A stretch of 64,000 nt of DNA, taken from positions 1 to 64,000 of the forward strand of contig JAQFVV010006841.1 in assembly GCA_028023455.1 (NCBI GenBank), given 5' to 3'. The DNA is from Epiperipatus broadwayi (lineage: Eukaryota > Onychophora > Udeonychophora > Euonychophora > Peripatidae). The notes under the pieces are model-generated. The model did not search any database. It had not been told where the DNA came from and saw only the letters and a program-made list of their open reading frames with translations. The position numbers and the translations under genes were made by a program. The number at the start of each line of letters is the position of its first letter. The stretch's first letter is position 1. This document shows, one piece after another, positions 23,345 through 34,440 of this stretch.

Positions 23345-24105
23345 AATATCTGTGATTAGATATAATACATGCTAGACTACAGAATGATGATTAAGCCTCT
23401 AAATATAAGAGGAGCAATCTATTCTAGATCAATATCCCAATATCACATAAATGTGCAGGATTAAGAGGTGTCTTATATGGAAATCATAAACTATACATGT
23501 TTGAATATGATAAAAAGAACAACATTGAACAATACACAAATGACCTCCAAAATGTTGGATATAATCATGATAAAATTATAGATGCCATAAAGAAATTCTA
23601 TAGAAAAATAAAAAATCCTCACCTTAACCAAAAAGTGGAATCTAAAAACTGGATAAGCCTATCTTATATTCCAAAGATTGCACATAAATTTAAAAATATA
23701 TGTAAAAATAAATTTAATATAAACTTTCAAACTACTCCATCACTTAATCAATTAATTAATAACTCGAAAGACACTATACCAAATAAATTGGCACATCAAG
23801 TGGTCTATAAAATTAAGTGCAACCAATCAGCTTGCAATGCTGCCTATTATGAGGAGTTAAGGGCCAATTTGTCAACAAAACTTGCCCAACCCAGCTATTC
23901 ATACAAAAGAGCCCTCAGAGACAAAAAAAACACACTTCAATATATACAGACCATGAGCAGAAAACTGATCATAGATTCAAGCTAACAAAAGCAGAGAGAG
24001 AGGATAGAAAGTGGAAGATTAAAGAAGTGTGTGCAATAGCTCACGGCCATTTTTGTATTAACAAAAAAGAAACAGTTGTACCAATTTCAAAGAAATGGGC
24101 TATTT
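23345..24105 (+). pseudogene. Penelope-like element fragment with GIY-YIG endonuclease remnant
   Basis: The frame at 23497-23985 gives FEYDKKNNIEQYTNDLQNVG, then NWISLSYIPKIAHKFKNI, then PSLNQLINNSKD and LAHQVVYKIKCNQSACNAAY. This is the PLE order: post-RT linker, the 'YIP' segment, then the start of the GIY-YIG domain. The expected 'YYGET' reads YYEEL, so the endonuclease motif is damaged. A frameshift near 23945 moves the rest (DHRFKLTKAEREDRKW, EVCAIAHGHFCINKK) to another frame, ending at a TAA near 24105. RT motifs are missing on the 5' side. The same family is seen at 44265-44720 and, more distantly, at 30990-32110. Confidence 0.8.
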
Positions 24106-25899
24106 AAGTATTCAAATTTAAATTTTAAATTAAAATTAAATATGTGAAGAGATAATTGAACATATAATTAAACATTAATAGAAAGAACCATTTAATGTAA
24201 CCACTATAAACCATGAATATGGTATAGTAAAAATATATTGAAATCATGCTTGACAGTAATAAAGCTAAATTTTATTGAAAAAATTACTTTTTCTCTGTGT
24301 ATTTCATTTTACCAGATATTGCAGTTGGCTCAGAAAAGAGGAAAATTAGTAATAATTGAATTTAGAAAATTTAATGTTTACTCATGCATTTTATTTCAAT
24401 TTTTTTATTTTAATAACTCTTTTATTTTTCATTGAAAACTTTTTTTTACTTTTCTTGAATGCATCAAGTTTTTATTCTACTTTTTATCTCAGATATCAAT
24501 CGTTGATTACCTTTATTTATTAATTATGAATTTACAATTGTCTTACTTGTTTTTTATTTTAGAAAAGATAATCATTTTTTATATATAAGAAAGGTAAATA
24601 GTAAAACCATAGACTCAATGGCCATAATAGTTTAACATTACATACATCAGAAATATTGTCTCTTTTATTTTGCAACCCTAGGTTTTGTTTTTATAAGTAC
24701 TGCATTTATAAAATCAACCATAATCTGGAACTATCTTCCAGCTAATAATTATTTAGATACTCAGTTACTGATCAATATTGGATATCTAGCTAGTATTGAC
24801 TCTGAGCCATATACCTAAAAAATATATTGCTTGTGATCTGAAAAACTTTAAAATATTTAAACCTGAAATAAGATTCAATGTTATAAACATGATTTGGTGG
24901 TTTCATTGTGTTATGATTATCTTATTTTTATTAGTATAGCATATCAAGATTTATTATCCTTAAATTTCAAAATCAATAATCTACTTCAGTTATTGAACCT
25001 AGAAAGAAAAACATATAGTTATATGAAATAAAGCAATAACATAGTGAAGAAAAACAAAGTTTCATTTCTCTATCTGATATCACATAATTAAAAATTAGAA
25101 CTTATTACATGATTTCTACATTTATATTAGTAAATTTTATGGATGATAATCATTAAATGTATATATTTAAAATAAATTGTGTTTATTTTTTAGATTTATA
25201 ATGCGATATTAATTAATATTAATTAATAGAAATTAATCGTCTGTACTCTCACTTCACAAAATCAGTTATAATATCAATGCAGAATTATTGATGTTATCAT
25301 TGTTTGAAGAATTACTATTGCATAAGAAGACTCATTTGATAAATTTGTCAAAAGAAAGATGGTGGTACTTATTAAAATAGTCACCATTGTGTTTTTGAAA
25401 GTTTAAGAAATATTTACTGAGAATGCATTTCAATTTTTAAAAACTGGAAATTGAAATTTAATTTTTTATATTTTATTAAGTAATGTCATAAGATAATAAA
25501 TTTTTTGTAAATTGCAAATTATGTGAAAAATCATACTTATTCTGTGTATTTAAATATCAGAAGTAGTGGGTACACTGGAATCAAAAAGTTTGTAGTGAGT
25601 AAAAATTTCATTTGATAATAATTTTTTCCTTTAAAATTTTTCATACTATTCAAAGTTGATTAAACAACATAAAATAGAAAAATAAGAAATTAAAAGTCAT
25701 TTCATTATCTAAAATAATTTGAAAGATAGGGTATTAAATCCATAAAATTATTGCCTGTTTTTTTAGTATTGATTTTTAATATTTTTAAAAATATTATAAT
25801 TCAAAATTAATTTTTCAATAAAAATTTTGTTTTATTTTGATATTTATTAAATGATAGTAACTTGTTTAAAATTTGTTTTGATCCTTATAAGCAGAATAA
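24106..25899. other. AT-rich DNA, nothing recognised
   Basis: No repeat boundary or coding frame is supported. CpG is rare. Confidence 0.4.
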
Positions 25900-26170
25900 T
25901 ATATCATCATCATCATCAAACATTATCAGTCCACTGCAGGATGAAGGTCTCTCCAAGTTCAATCCATCTTCTCGGATCTTTAACTTCTTCACATCACCCC
26001 TGCACACTTTCTTATTTTATCCATCCATCTCACATGTGGTCTCTTTCTAGATCTTTTACAATCTCTTGGAATCCAGTTTAAGATTTCAATTGTCCATCTA
26101 TTATCCTCTCTTCTACCAATATGTCCAGCCCAACTCCACTTCAGTCTTTTAATTTTTTCAATGATGTCAG
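25900..26170 (-). pseudogene. 3' end of an RTE-like LINE ORF, minus strand
   Basis: The minus-strand frame reads IIEKIKRLKWSWAGHIGRR, then DNRWTIEILNWIPRDCKRSR, then RPHVRWMDKIRKCAG. This is the well-known C-terminal block of RTE-type endonuclease/reverse transcriptases (LKW.WAGH, RW, RRRGRP..RW). It ends in RPSSCSGLI and a (GAT)n tail at 25901-25918, the usual RTE 3' microsatellite. It continues, in opposite orientation, the coding sequence that breaks off at about 27230. Confidence 0.85.
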
Positions 26171-26214
26171 TAACATATAATAAAATATTTATTAATGAAA
26201 TTATATATATATAT

Positions 26215-27230
26215 AATAAAAAAAGCAGATGATAAAAAAATCTTGGGAAAGCTATGTAGAAATGTTTAAATGATGAAGATGTACCTATCAAAGACGATAA
26301 AGAAGTTATTAAAAATTACAGATTTATCAGCTTTCTATCAGTTTTATTTAAATAATTATCAAAATTATTTCAATTTGTCTACAGTATAGTTTGAATGAAA
26401 ATCAACCAAAAGAATAAGATGGATTTAAAAATGGTTTTAGCACTGTGGCTCATATCCAGATGTTGAGAGAATTTATAGTTATGGTTGATGAACATGGGTT
26501 TCCATTATGCTTTAAATTTGAATATTATGAAAAGGCATTTGATTCTGTAAATATTTTCACAGTGGTTAAAATTTTGGATTATCAAGATATAGACTCAGGA
26601 TATTATCATATTCTGAAGAATATTTGTCAAAATCCTATAGTAGTAATTAAATTGTATAATGAAACAAGATTAATATTGGAAAGGATATATTATTCCATTA
26701 TCTTCAAAACTTTTTACTGCAGTTTTACATGAATTGTTTTGTAGATTAAATGGGAAGTTAAGGGAATAAAAAAAATCATGAGGATTATTTAAGTCATTTG
26801 GATTATGTAGATGATATGTGTTTTTTTTTAAATATGCTTTGGAGCTTTAAGAAATGTTGCAAGAATTATCAATGAAAGTAATAAAGTCTAAAAGTAAATC
26901 CTAAAAAAACATGAAAGTAATATTCAATTAATTTTTTTTACCAGAAAAAAATATAGGTTATAATTATGAATTTAAAGTTAAGAACTATAAGTACTCTAAA
27001 TGGAAACACAATGGATAAAATTTATTATAGAATTAAACTTGAATGAAGTGCTTTCATTAGCAATAACTTGTCTATTTTAAAAGGTTTTTAATAGATGTGT
27101 TTTATCAGTTTTTATTTATGAATATAAGATTTGTGTATTAATAAAAGATCATTAAGAACTCAACAAAAAATGGAGGAATTCATGTTGGGATTAACAGGAA
27201 AAATGTAAAAATGAGATATGGGACAGAAAA
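26215..27230 (+). pseudogene. reverse-transcriptase part of the same RTE-like LINE, inverted
   Basis: Frames give VIKNYRFISFLS (the KNYRPISLLS motif), an intact stretch at 26445-26732 with HIQMLREFIVMVDEHGFPLC and FKFEYYEKAFDSVN (RT palm motif A, 'DYEKAFDSV'), and NHEDYLSHLDYVDDMCF (motif C, YVDD, near 26790-26820). After that come the thumb and 'MDKIYYRIKL' blocks, up to about MEEFMLGLTGKM. Stops and frameshifts are frequent, so it is dead. Residues that should follow are found at 26170-25900 on the other strand, consistent with a 5' inversion during insertion. Confidence 0.85.
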
Positions 27231-27296
27231 CAAATACATATCAATATCTTCATAAATATTACCAAAATCACACTTTTCTTTATTTTGCTGTAATAT

Positions 27297-27582
27297 CCTA
27301 TAAATACAATTTATCCAAACCACTTCAAACACTTTTTAGAAAAACTCTTTATTTGTACATATATACATACACCTACATTTCGACTGCAGTCTTCTGCAGT
27401 CTTTTTCAGAACCAGTTCATTTTAATTTCTTAAAAAAACGTTTTTTAAGAAATTAAAATGAACTGGCTCTGAAGAAGACTGCAGGACAGTCGAACACATA
27501 GATGTATGTATATATGTACAAATAAAGTGTTTTGCTAAAAAGTGTTCAAAATGGTTTGGATAAATTGTAGATATCAATGTCA
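27297..27582. repeat. large hairpin (PLE terminal-repeat-like foldback)
   Basis: The arms meet at about 27440 (AAACGTT) and pair over about 140 bases, including AATTTATCCAAACC, TATTTGTACATATATAC and GAACTGG. The right arm reads CTGAAGA, A, GACTG, CAGGA, CAGTC, GAACAC and then an ATGTATGTATATATGTACAA run. The GACTG/CAGTC mini-hairpin between CTGAAGA and GAA is hammerhead-like but with one extra A. A related hairpin at 32971-33230 carries the same core. Confidence 0.85.
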
Positions 27583-29708
27583 TCATTGAAAGAATGAAAA
27601 GACTGAAATGGTACCAGATATATTTCTAAAAGAAATAATTATAGATGAATATGGAGAAATTTTAAATTGGAGATAGTTGGTGAAATAAAGAATTTTACTA
27701 TCATTATGTGGAAAAGAGAGGCTATAAATCAAAGAAACTGAATTAAATTAGGAGAAACCTTCTTGCAATGGATAGTTGTTGAAAATAATGATAATGATAA
27801 AGCATCTTAAAAATTTAAAAACTGCCAAATTGGACAAATATTAAATTTTATTTTTTTATATTGATCACAAAATCATAAAAGCCAAATAAGAAATATGTGA
27901 ATATCATGAAACAGTCTAATTTATAATTTTGAATTTTGTATGTAACTTTTGTAATATTTTCTCTTATTATTTCTTTATCTGCATTTTAAAAGCACAATAT
28001 GTCCATCATTTTTCTACAAATTGCAAGCTTCATCTTTTTATTTTGATTGTAATATTTTTAATAATATTATTTTATTTTCTGTTCTTTATTATTATTTGTA
28101 ATAATATTTTTTTGGAATATTTTCACACACTTTAATAATATCATTCTTATATTTAATAATTTACATCTTTTTATTGCTAAAATAATTTTTTTCCCAATAA
28201 CATTTTGGAACTTTTATTTTGTTTTTTATACTCATTATCATAGTTACATTTTAATGCCATCTTTTTTGTGTGCCATTCTGTATAATATCCAATTTTTGAA
28301 AATACTTTGTTATAATTATTGATATTCTTTCTTTTTTTTTATCTCAGTAGAAAATTTACTGTTGAATAGTTGCTTCTTGTTCTTGCTGCTGTTGGAAATA
28401 TAAATGGGGATTATCTGCATTTGTTTTTTTCATTAACTTGAATAACCTATATTGGTATATTATCTCACATATAATTAATCTCTGTAAATCTATTTTATCT
28501 TATTCTTTTATTTTCAAACAATTTGCCAGTGTATCATTTAATATAGAATAGTTTAATTTTAAATGTATGTTATTTTTGTTCTTTTGAGAGAGACTTATAG
28601 TTCTAAATTTCACAAGTATAAAGGTATCATCAAATGGTAACTTAAATCCAAAATCTTATATTATTAGCACTCCCTGCATTTTGTTGCTAACTGATAATTT
28701 GGCTGACCACCTTACAGCTACCTGAAAATAAGGGCCATGATTATTTTCTATTTCTCATAAATAGGTAAAAGCAAAAATTAACATATAGATGAATAAATAT
28801 ATATATATACACATGTATATTCTCTATAAAAACATCATCAACATCTTTCACTAATTATAAAATTTATGAAAAGAAATACCATAATGTTTGATTGGTTTCA
28901 AATTCTTATACAAACCAATTAACTTGTCCTTTTAATATGTGAATGTTGTTGAGTAGCTTTCTCATATTTATTTAATATGTAACCATTTACAATTTTGTTT
29001 GGTTTTGAAGATATAATAAATCAATATTTTTAAGTTAATAGTAAGTGTTTTTTATAATAATTATCAACAAAAAATCATTTAATTCTTTTCAGTCATTATA
29101 ATAGAAGTAACAATAGAACTTCTCTCTTTACTTTTCCAGAGGTAATGATTAAATTATTCATTCATTTGATAATCTGAAAAACAATGATTATTCAAGCTTA
29201 TTATAAATAGATTTAAAATAGTAAAGAAAAGAATCTACTTATAATTCATATTTATAAAGTATTAATATGTTGCTGAAATTATAAATAAATTTTTATATCC
29301 ACAAATTTTTTTAATTTTTATTAAAAAAAATGCAAAATTGTTTAAAATATATACAAAATTTTATATCAGGACAAAATTTTTATACAATAATAAATAAATA
29401 GTAAATATTGATGTATTATATTTTTTACCCAACTTTATTTATTAAATATAAATATTACATAGTAATAGTACTTTTGCTATTACAATATTTTGTCAAATAT
29501 TTTTATAGCAATAAAAAATATATGAATTATTCATTGATTTTTTTTCCTCTTCAATTTCTTATTTAAAATATAGATCAATCTATTTAGTAAATTATTCTCC
29601 TTTCTTTTATTTGTATCTGTACATTTATGCAACTAAATTTAATATTTTTTAAAGATTAATTGTAGCAAGTTTTTTTATTTAAAAAAATGAACATTAAAAT
29701 TATTTAAC
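27583..29708. other. AT-rich DNA, nothing recognised
   Basis: Near 27575-27720 purine-rich sequence could be more LINE debris, but I cannot support it. The rest has no signal. Confidence 0.35.
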
Positions 29709-29721
29709 ATATCATTTAACA

Positions 29722-29945
29722 AACAAAGGCAAAACTCCCCATACAGTAGTGCCATCCTGTGCCAAACAGAGTAATCAATGGATGCCAGAAGGCTTGTGCA
29801 TAAAATCCCTATCTAGTGCCTTCTGGCATCCATTGATTACTCTGTTTGGCCCAGGGTGGCACTACTGTATGGGGAGTTTTGCCTTTGTTTACAACAAATT
29901 ATGTGCTACTATAGAGATGGTGATCATGTGATGTTTGATGGTTTA
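29722..29945. repeat. HR2 family short hairpin with perfect 13-bp target-site duplication
   Basis: ATATCATTTAACA flanks it at 29709-29721 and 29946-29958. The hairpin arms (AGGCAAAACTCCCCATACAG, GTAATCAATGGATGCCAGAA and complements) are nearly perfect and enclose AAAATCCCTATCTAG. The family end GATGGTGATCATGTGATG follows. The ribozyme section is absent. The sharp duplication shows exact element ends. Confidence 0.92.
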
Positions 29946-29958
29946 ATATCATTTAACA

Positions 29959-30324
29959 CTTACTTCCTCTCTTACTCTCTTAAAGCATAACATTAAGAAA
30001 GGATTTTTCTCATCATTAAAATAACAATTTTCTAATCTACACTCTATGAATTTCTGCTTAATCTCTTCTTAGGTACATTACAATATTTTTTTTAAACAAA
30101 ATCAGCAACAACAAAAAAGAGAGCAAATATATTTAATATATCAAATAATCATTTTAATGCATAATATGAGAATTAAAAAATAATTTATAGATAGTAAATC
30201 ATGAAAAGTAAAGAAAAAAAATCTGTGCAACATTAGTTTTTGATTCAAATTTATATTTGCTTATTTTAATTATTTATTTTTGTTTTTTGCTTTTTTTTGG
30301 AATAATTTCATGCATGCTAATTAT

Positions 30325-30328
<4 letters not shown>
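29959..30328. other. AT-rich DNA, nothing recognised
   Basis: No feature is seen before the TA microsatellite. Confidence 0.4.

Positions 30329-30399
<71 letters not shown>
30329..30399. repeat. (TA)n microsatellite
   Basis: About 70 bases of alternating TA with one interruption near 30359-30360. It directly adjoins the HR1 copy that follows. Confidence 0.95.
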
Positions 30400-30400
<1 letters not shown>

Positions 30401-30792
30401 GAGGGATTTGAACTCAGACTTCAGACTTTCAAACTCCCTACAGCTAAACATTTTATACAACCGATACAAATGAAAGAATACATGTGAAAAAGATAAATGA
30501 TCTCCAATATATCTATATTTTGTGCTGAATCAGCACTCATCATTTGGTTCATTTATATATACAAATTAGTGCTCAGTTTATATTAAGATAGCAAGTCTTC
30601 AAACTTTAATGGACAAGCCTCAATCTTCTCCATTCTCCAACTTTTCAGCCATCCATATCATTGAAAATTCAAAGATGAAATATTCCAAGCCTTTGTTGAT
30701 GCCCATATTATTATCATACTCATGTTGGTCTTAGGTCAATCTGATCTCTCACACATAGGATCTTAATATGTCCATTTAATTATACAAAAGAG
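30400..30792 (-). repeat. HR1 family copy, minus orientation, with hammerhead-like motif
   Basis: It starts with GAGGGATTTGAACTCAGACT (the tRNA-like end reversed) and runs through the motif at 30504-30547. It continues with the blocks CTCAGTTTATATTAAGATAG, TTTAATGGACAAGCCTCAAT and CCATATCATTGAAAATTC. On the minus strand the motif has CCAA, ATGATGA (C3 changed to A), stem II GTGCTG/CAGCAC and AAAA for GAAA, with the outer TTGG kept. It is likely inactive. Confidence 0.8.
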
Positions 30793-30989
30793 GAATGGCA
30801 GAATACAGGCTAAATATGTAATATTTAAATATATTTATATTATCTATACTAAATTTAACATAATTATAAGAAACAATAAATGTATTTTTAAATATTATAT
30901 TTATTGAAATGAATGTTTTCATGGATAAGTGATGTTTCATGAAACATGTTTTTTGGACTAACTATGTTTAATAAAATAAAATAAATTTA

Positions 30990-32110
30990 TCGACATTTCA
31001 ATAAGATAATACTTATCTTCACCTGGGTGAAAAAGTGTAGTAATAATCATATGATAATAGTAGATAGAATTGTTTCATATAGTTGTTGTATCATGTGGTT
31101 ATAGAATAGTTTGATTTATATTTAGCAGTTTTTTTATATTCATTTGCATTAAGAAACTATTTCAAATAGTGAAGTAATTTTACTGTTTCATCAGGTTTAT
31201 TAATGCAGTTTTTGTTTTTAAAAACTTCTATAACTTTTCTAAATACTCTTTGATTATTGTTATTGATGTGGATATGATTTTAGTACTTGGAAAGTCATGC
31301 AATGGCCAGCATCCAAAACATGGAGAGGAAGTGTGAAGATGTTGAAAATTTTTTACTGCATTAAAGTGTTAATCTCTTCTAGATCTTATACATCAATTGC
31401 TCCTTTTTATGTTTGTAGTTTGCCACATGCCACATGGGATTTCATAGACTTTTTCAGCTTCTAGAGGAATTACATCTGTAGGTTTAATTAGAATATTATT
31501 AATCTTTTGCTCAATAGATGTTTCATATGTCATAGCATCTTAGTACCTTTACAATTTATCTGTCATTACTTTTATATAAGCAATGCATATTTTAGTAGAA
31601 GTTTTTGCTTCTTTTTTGGGGAGGGGGGACGGGACAGTCTTTTTCTTTGCACATTGCTTTATTTTATAGTGATAGTATTATAACTGTTTATTAATAAGAT
31701 TTCACATATGTTTGATCTCTTTTCTAATGCAGATGTATTTGGAAGTAAAAATGCCCTTGAAAAAAGTGAGTTATCTATAGAAAAGATTTGGACTGGATGG
31801 TGATATGATGGTGCTTGTAGATATCTATCTGTATGTGTATATTTTATATAGAAAGAATGATATGGTATTATTGTTTGTTTTAAAACAAGAATATCAAGAA
31901 AAGGGAGTTTTTCATTTCTTTCTATTTCCATAGTGAATTTAATTTGAGGATGCAGGTTATTAATATGAATAAAGAAATCATTCAGTTTTTCTTCTTTATG
32001 TGATCAAATAACAAATGTGTTGTCAATATATCTGAGCCAGATAGATCATTTGTATAATGCTGGGTTTAAAGCTTGTTTTTTAAATTCTCCCAAACAATTT
32101 CAAATCTATC
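30990..32110 (-). pseudogene. Penelope-like element, 5'-truncated, RT end to GIY-YIG
   Basis: On the minus strand from 32100 it reads FKKQALNPALYKWSIWLR, then YIDNTFVI and a stop (the RT catalytic motif, YVDD in active PLEs, with its second Asp now Asn and the following Trp now TGA). It continues with an intact frame at 31931-31659 (EIERNEKLPFLDILVLKQT, KYTHTDRYLQAPSYHHPVQI, typical PLE post-RT blocks). Frame-shifted VIPLEAEKVYEIPCG-like and HFNAVKNFQ-like GIY-YIG debris lies to about 31290. Past the frame, near 31000-31030, a mini-hairpin GATAAG/CTTATT followed by GAAATGTC lies where PLE terminal repeats carry hammerhead motifs. Confidence 0.85.
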
Positions 32111-32970
32111 TCCTAGTTAAAATTTTTATAGGTTATTTTATGATATTTAGTTAACAATTATTAATTAAGCTGACAAACAAAAATTATATGCTAAATAATA
32201 TAAATTGTTTGTCAAAAATTGTGTGAATAGGGCATTGTTGGGTTATTTACATCACCTAGTTTAGTTGTCAAATGCTTTTCTAAAAATGTAAACCGTATTT
32301 ATACTTTTTTAAATTCATTCAACTAATAGTAATAATACTGAAAAATCAAAAGAACACTGAAAGATACTAGAAACTGAAGTCAAACATTACCTATGTTAAA
32401 AGAACAGCTATTAAATTTTTTAAATAAATAAATCTATAATATTTTTCTCTACTGACAAAGGCAGTGATGCAGTTGTAATGGATAATCCTAATTATGACAA
32501 CAAAGGTAATGAACTAGGCCAATAAAAGAAGTGATATTAAATTTATATGTCAAATGTAAACATTTCTCAGAAAGCATCACAAGTATTTTATTGAATCACT
32601 GTTCATGCTAACTTGTGTGTATGTGCTATTAATAATATCTTGAATATACTTGGGAAGTATAAATAATGTTTTAATTTAGATATATGTAAAACCTTCATTC
32701 CACCACACATTCTTGAAACACATAATGACATTTGAAAAAGATAAATAGCTCCCCAAAAAAACTTGGCCCTAGTCTTAATCTCTTACAGCATGCTGTCATT
32801 ATTTTGTTCACTAAATTATTACACATTAATTTACAAGTATCAACATTTTTATCTTCACAACTTTGAAACTAAAAAAAGTTTATTATTGGACTAGAGAGAT
32901 AATTTCCAATTCTATCAAATGATTATTAATAATCATTAATTGTAATTATCTAAAGTAATTAATTTCAAAG

Positions 32971-33230
32971 TTCATATATATATATTGCATATAATACTTC
33001 TTTCATATACACTTCAATGCAAACAAATTTTCTTTAAAAAACCTCTTTATTTTCCTTACAGTTTCAACTGTCCAGCAGTCTTCATCAGAGTTTTATCAAG
33101 GTCTAATAAAGCTCCGATGAAGACTGCTGGACAGTCGAAATTTTAAGGAAAATAAAGAAGTTTTTTAAGAAAATTTGTTTGCATTGAAGTGTATGTGAAA
33201 GAAGTATTATAAGCAATATATATATATATA
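32971..33230. repeat. large hairpin with hammerhead-like core (PLE terminal-repeat-like)
   Basis: It is symmetric around 33100/33101. The arms include ATTGCATATAATACTTCTTT, CACTTCAATGCAAACAAATT and the AAATAAAGA block, ending in TA runs. On the minus strand the left arm reads CTGATGA, A, GACTG, CTGGA, CAGTT, GAAACTG. The right arm on the plus strand reads CCGATGA, A, GACTG, CTGGA, CAGTC, GAAAT. An extra A follows CTGATGA and no convincing stem I can be drawn, so catalysis is doubtful. Confidence 0.85.
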
Positions 33231-33244
33231 TATATGCAAAGAAA

Positions 33245-33350
33245 GTGAAAGAGAAGAATAAGAGAATAGTTTCAAAGTTGTGAGTGAAGAAAGCAAAAGA
33301 GAAGGAGAAGAATAAGAGAATAGTTTCAAAGTTGTGGGTGAAGAACATTT
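33245..33350 (+). repeat. two-copy tandem repeat, about 53-bp unit
   Basis: The unit GAGAAGAATAAGAGAATAGT followed by TTCAAAGTTGTGAGTGAAGA is present twice. CAAAGTTGTGAGTG is also an HR3 block, so this may be debris of that family. A minus-strand open frame here is only the complement of the repeat. Confidence 0.7.
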
Positions 33351-33366
33351 GACATCTGTAAATCAT

Positions 33367-34438
33367 AATAGACTAATTAAGTTTGACTTTTTCTTAAGAA
33401 TATTTAACAATTAAATTAGATGATAGAAATGGTCCAGTATATAATTAATTATAGACAGAATGTATATATCATTTAAAATTGTCATCTCACTTCTTGTATC
33501 ATTATTCAAAATTTGATCAAAATATTTCCTCCACTTATTCAAAATGTCATTGTCATCATGTTAAAGAATACCATAAATTGATTTAATAAGATTGTAACAT
33601 TGCTTGTCTGATTCCTGTTTTAACCCATTACCTGTAAATCTTTTTGTCAACTGTTTATCGGTTTCATGTTTATATATTTTTTTTGCAGCTATAATTCAAC
33701 AATCATTTTAAAACTTTTTGTTAGTTGTTGATCTTCTTTTATATGTCTACATTGGTTATAAAGATTGAAATTCAATGTATTTTTCTGTAAAATAGAAAAC
33801 GCCTGGGGTGTCACTAAATAAGATCATTGTTAAAAAAACAAAGAAACAAAAACAATCATGATTATTCTTTTTAATCAATTCAAGAATAGATTTACTTGTA
33901 TCCATAACATACATCTTAAAAAATTTCATGCCTCAGTTGTGAAAGTTCAAATGAATAATTTTTGTATTCAATATCTGATCAAATTTAACATAAGTAATAG
34001 ATGCTTCCAAAGAATGATCATTAAGTTTCTTGTGAATATAAATGAAACAAGACTATTTTATAATACAACTATTATTTCGACATTGGAGTTTATTAATCTT
34101 TGATCTGTTCATATAAATGCTCATGTATTATGAACTCTTGTATTCTGGCTCTGAATTATAATGTCATTTATTAGATCATTGTTTCACATACAGTACAGTC
34201 ATATTTTTATAGTGATTTTTTCTGTCTAAATATAATGGGGGTGATAGTTTATCCATATTTCTGGAAAACTGTAATAAAAGCAGATCATATACATGTACAG
34301 CACCAATACTTGGCCATAATATAATATTTGCATTGATGTATTCATTAAAATATCCAAGAATAAAATTTCAATCTTTTATAGTATTGATGCAATAAAACTA
34401 TCCATTAAGAAATTAAAAAAAATGTCTTTTTCTAAATC
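33367..34438. other. AT-rich DNA, nothing recognised
   Basis: Short open frames occur (for example 33858-34103), but none shows a motif or codon pattern I can support. Confidence 0.4.
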
Positions 34439-34440
34439 TA

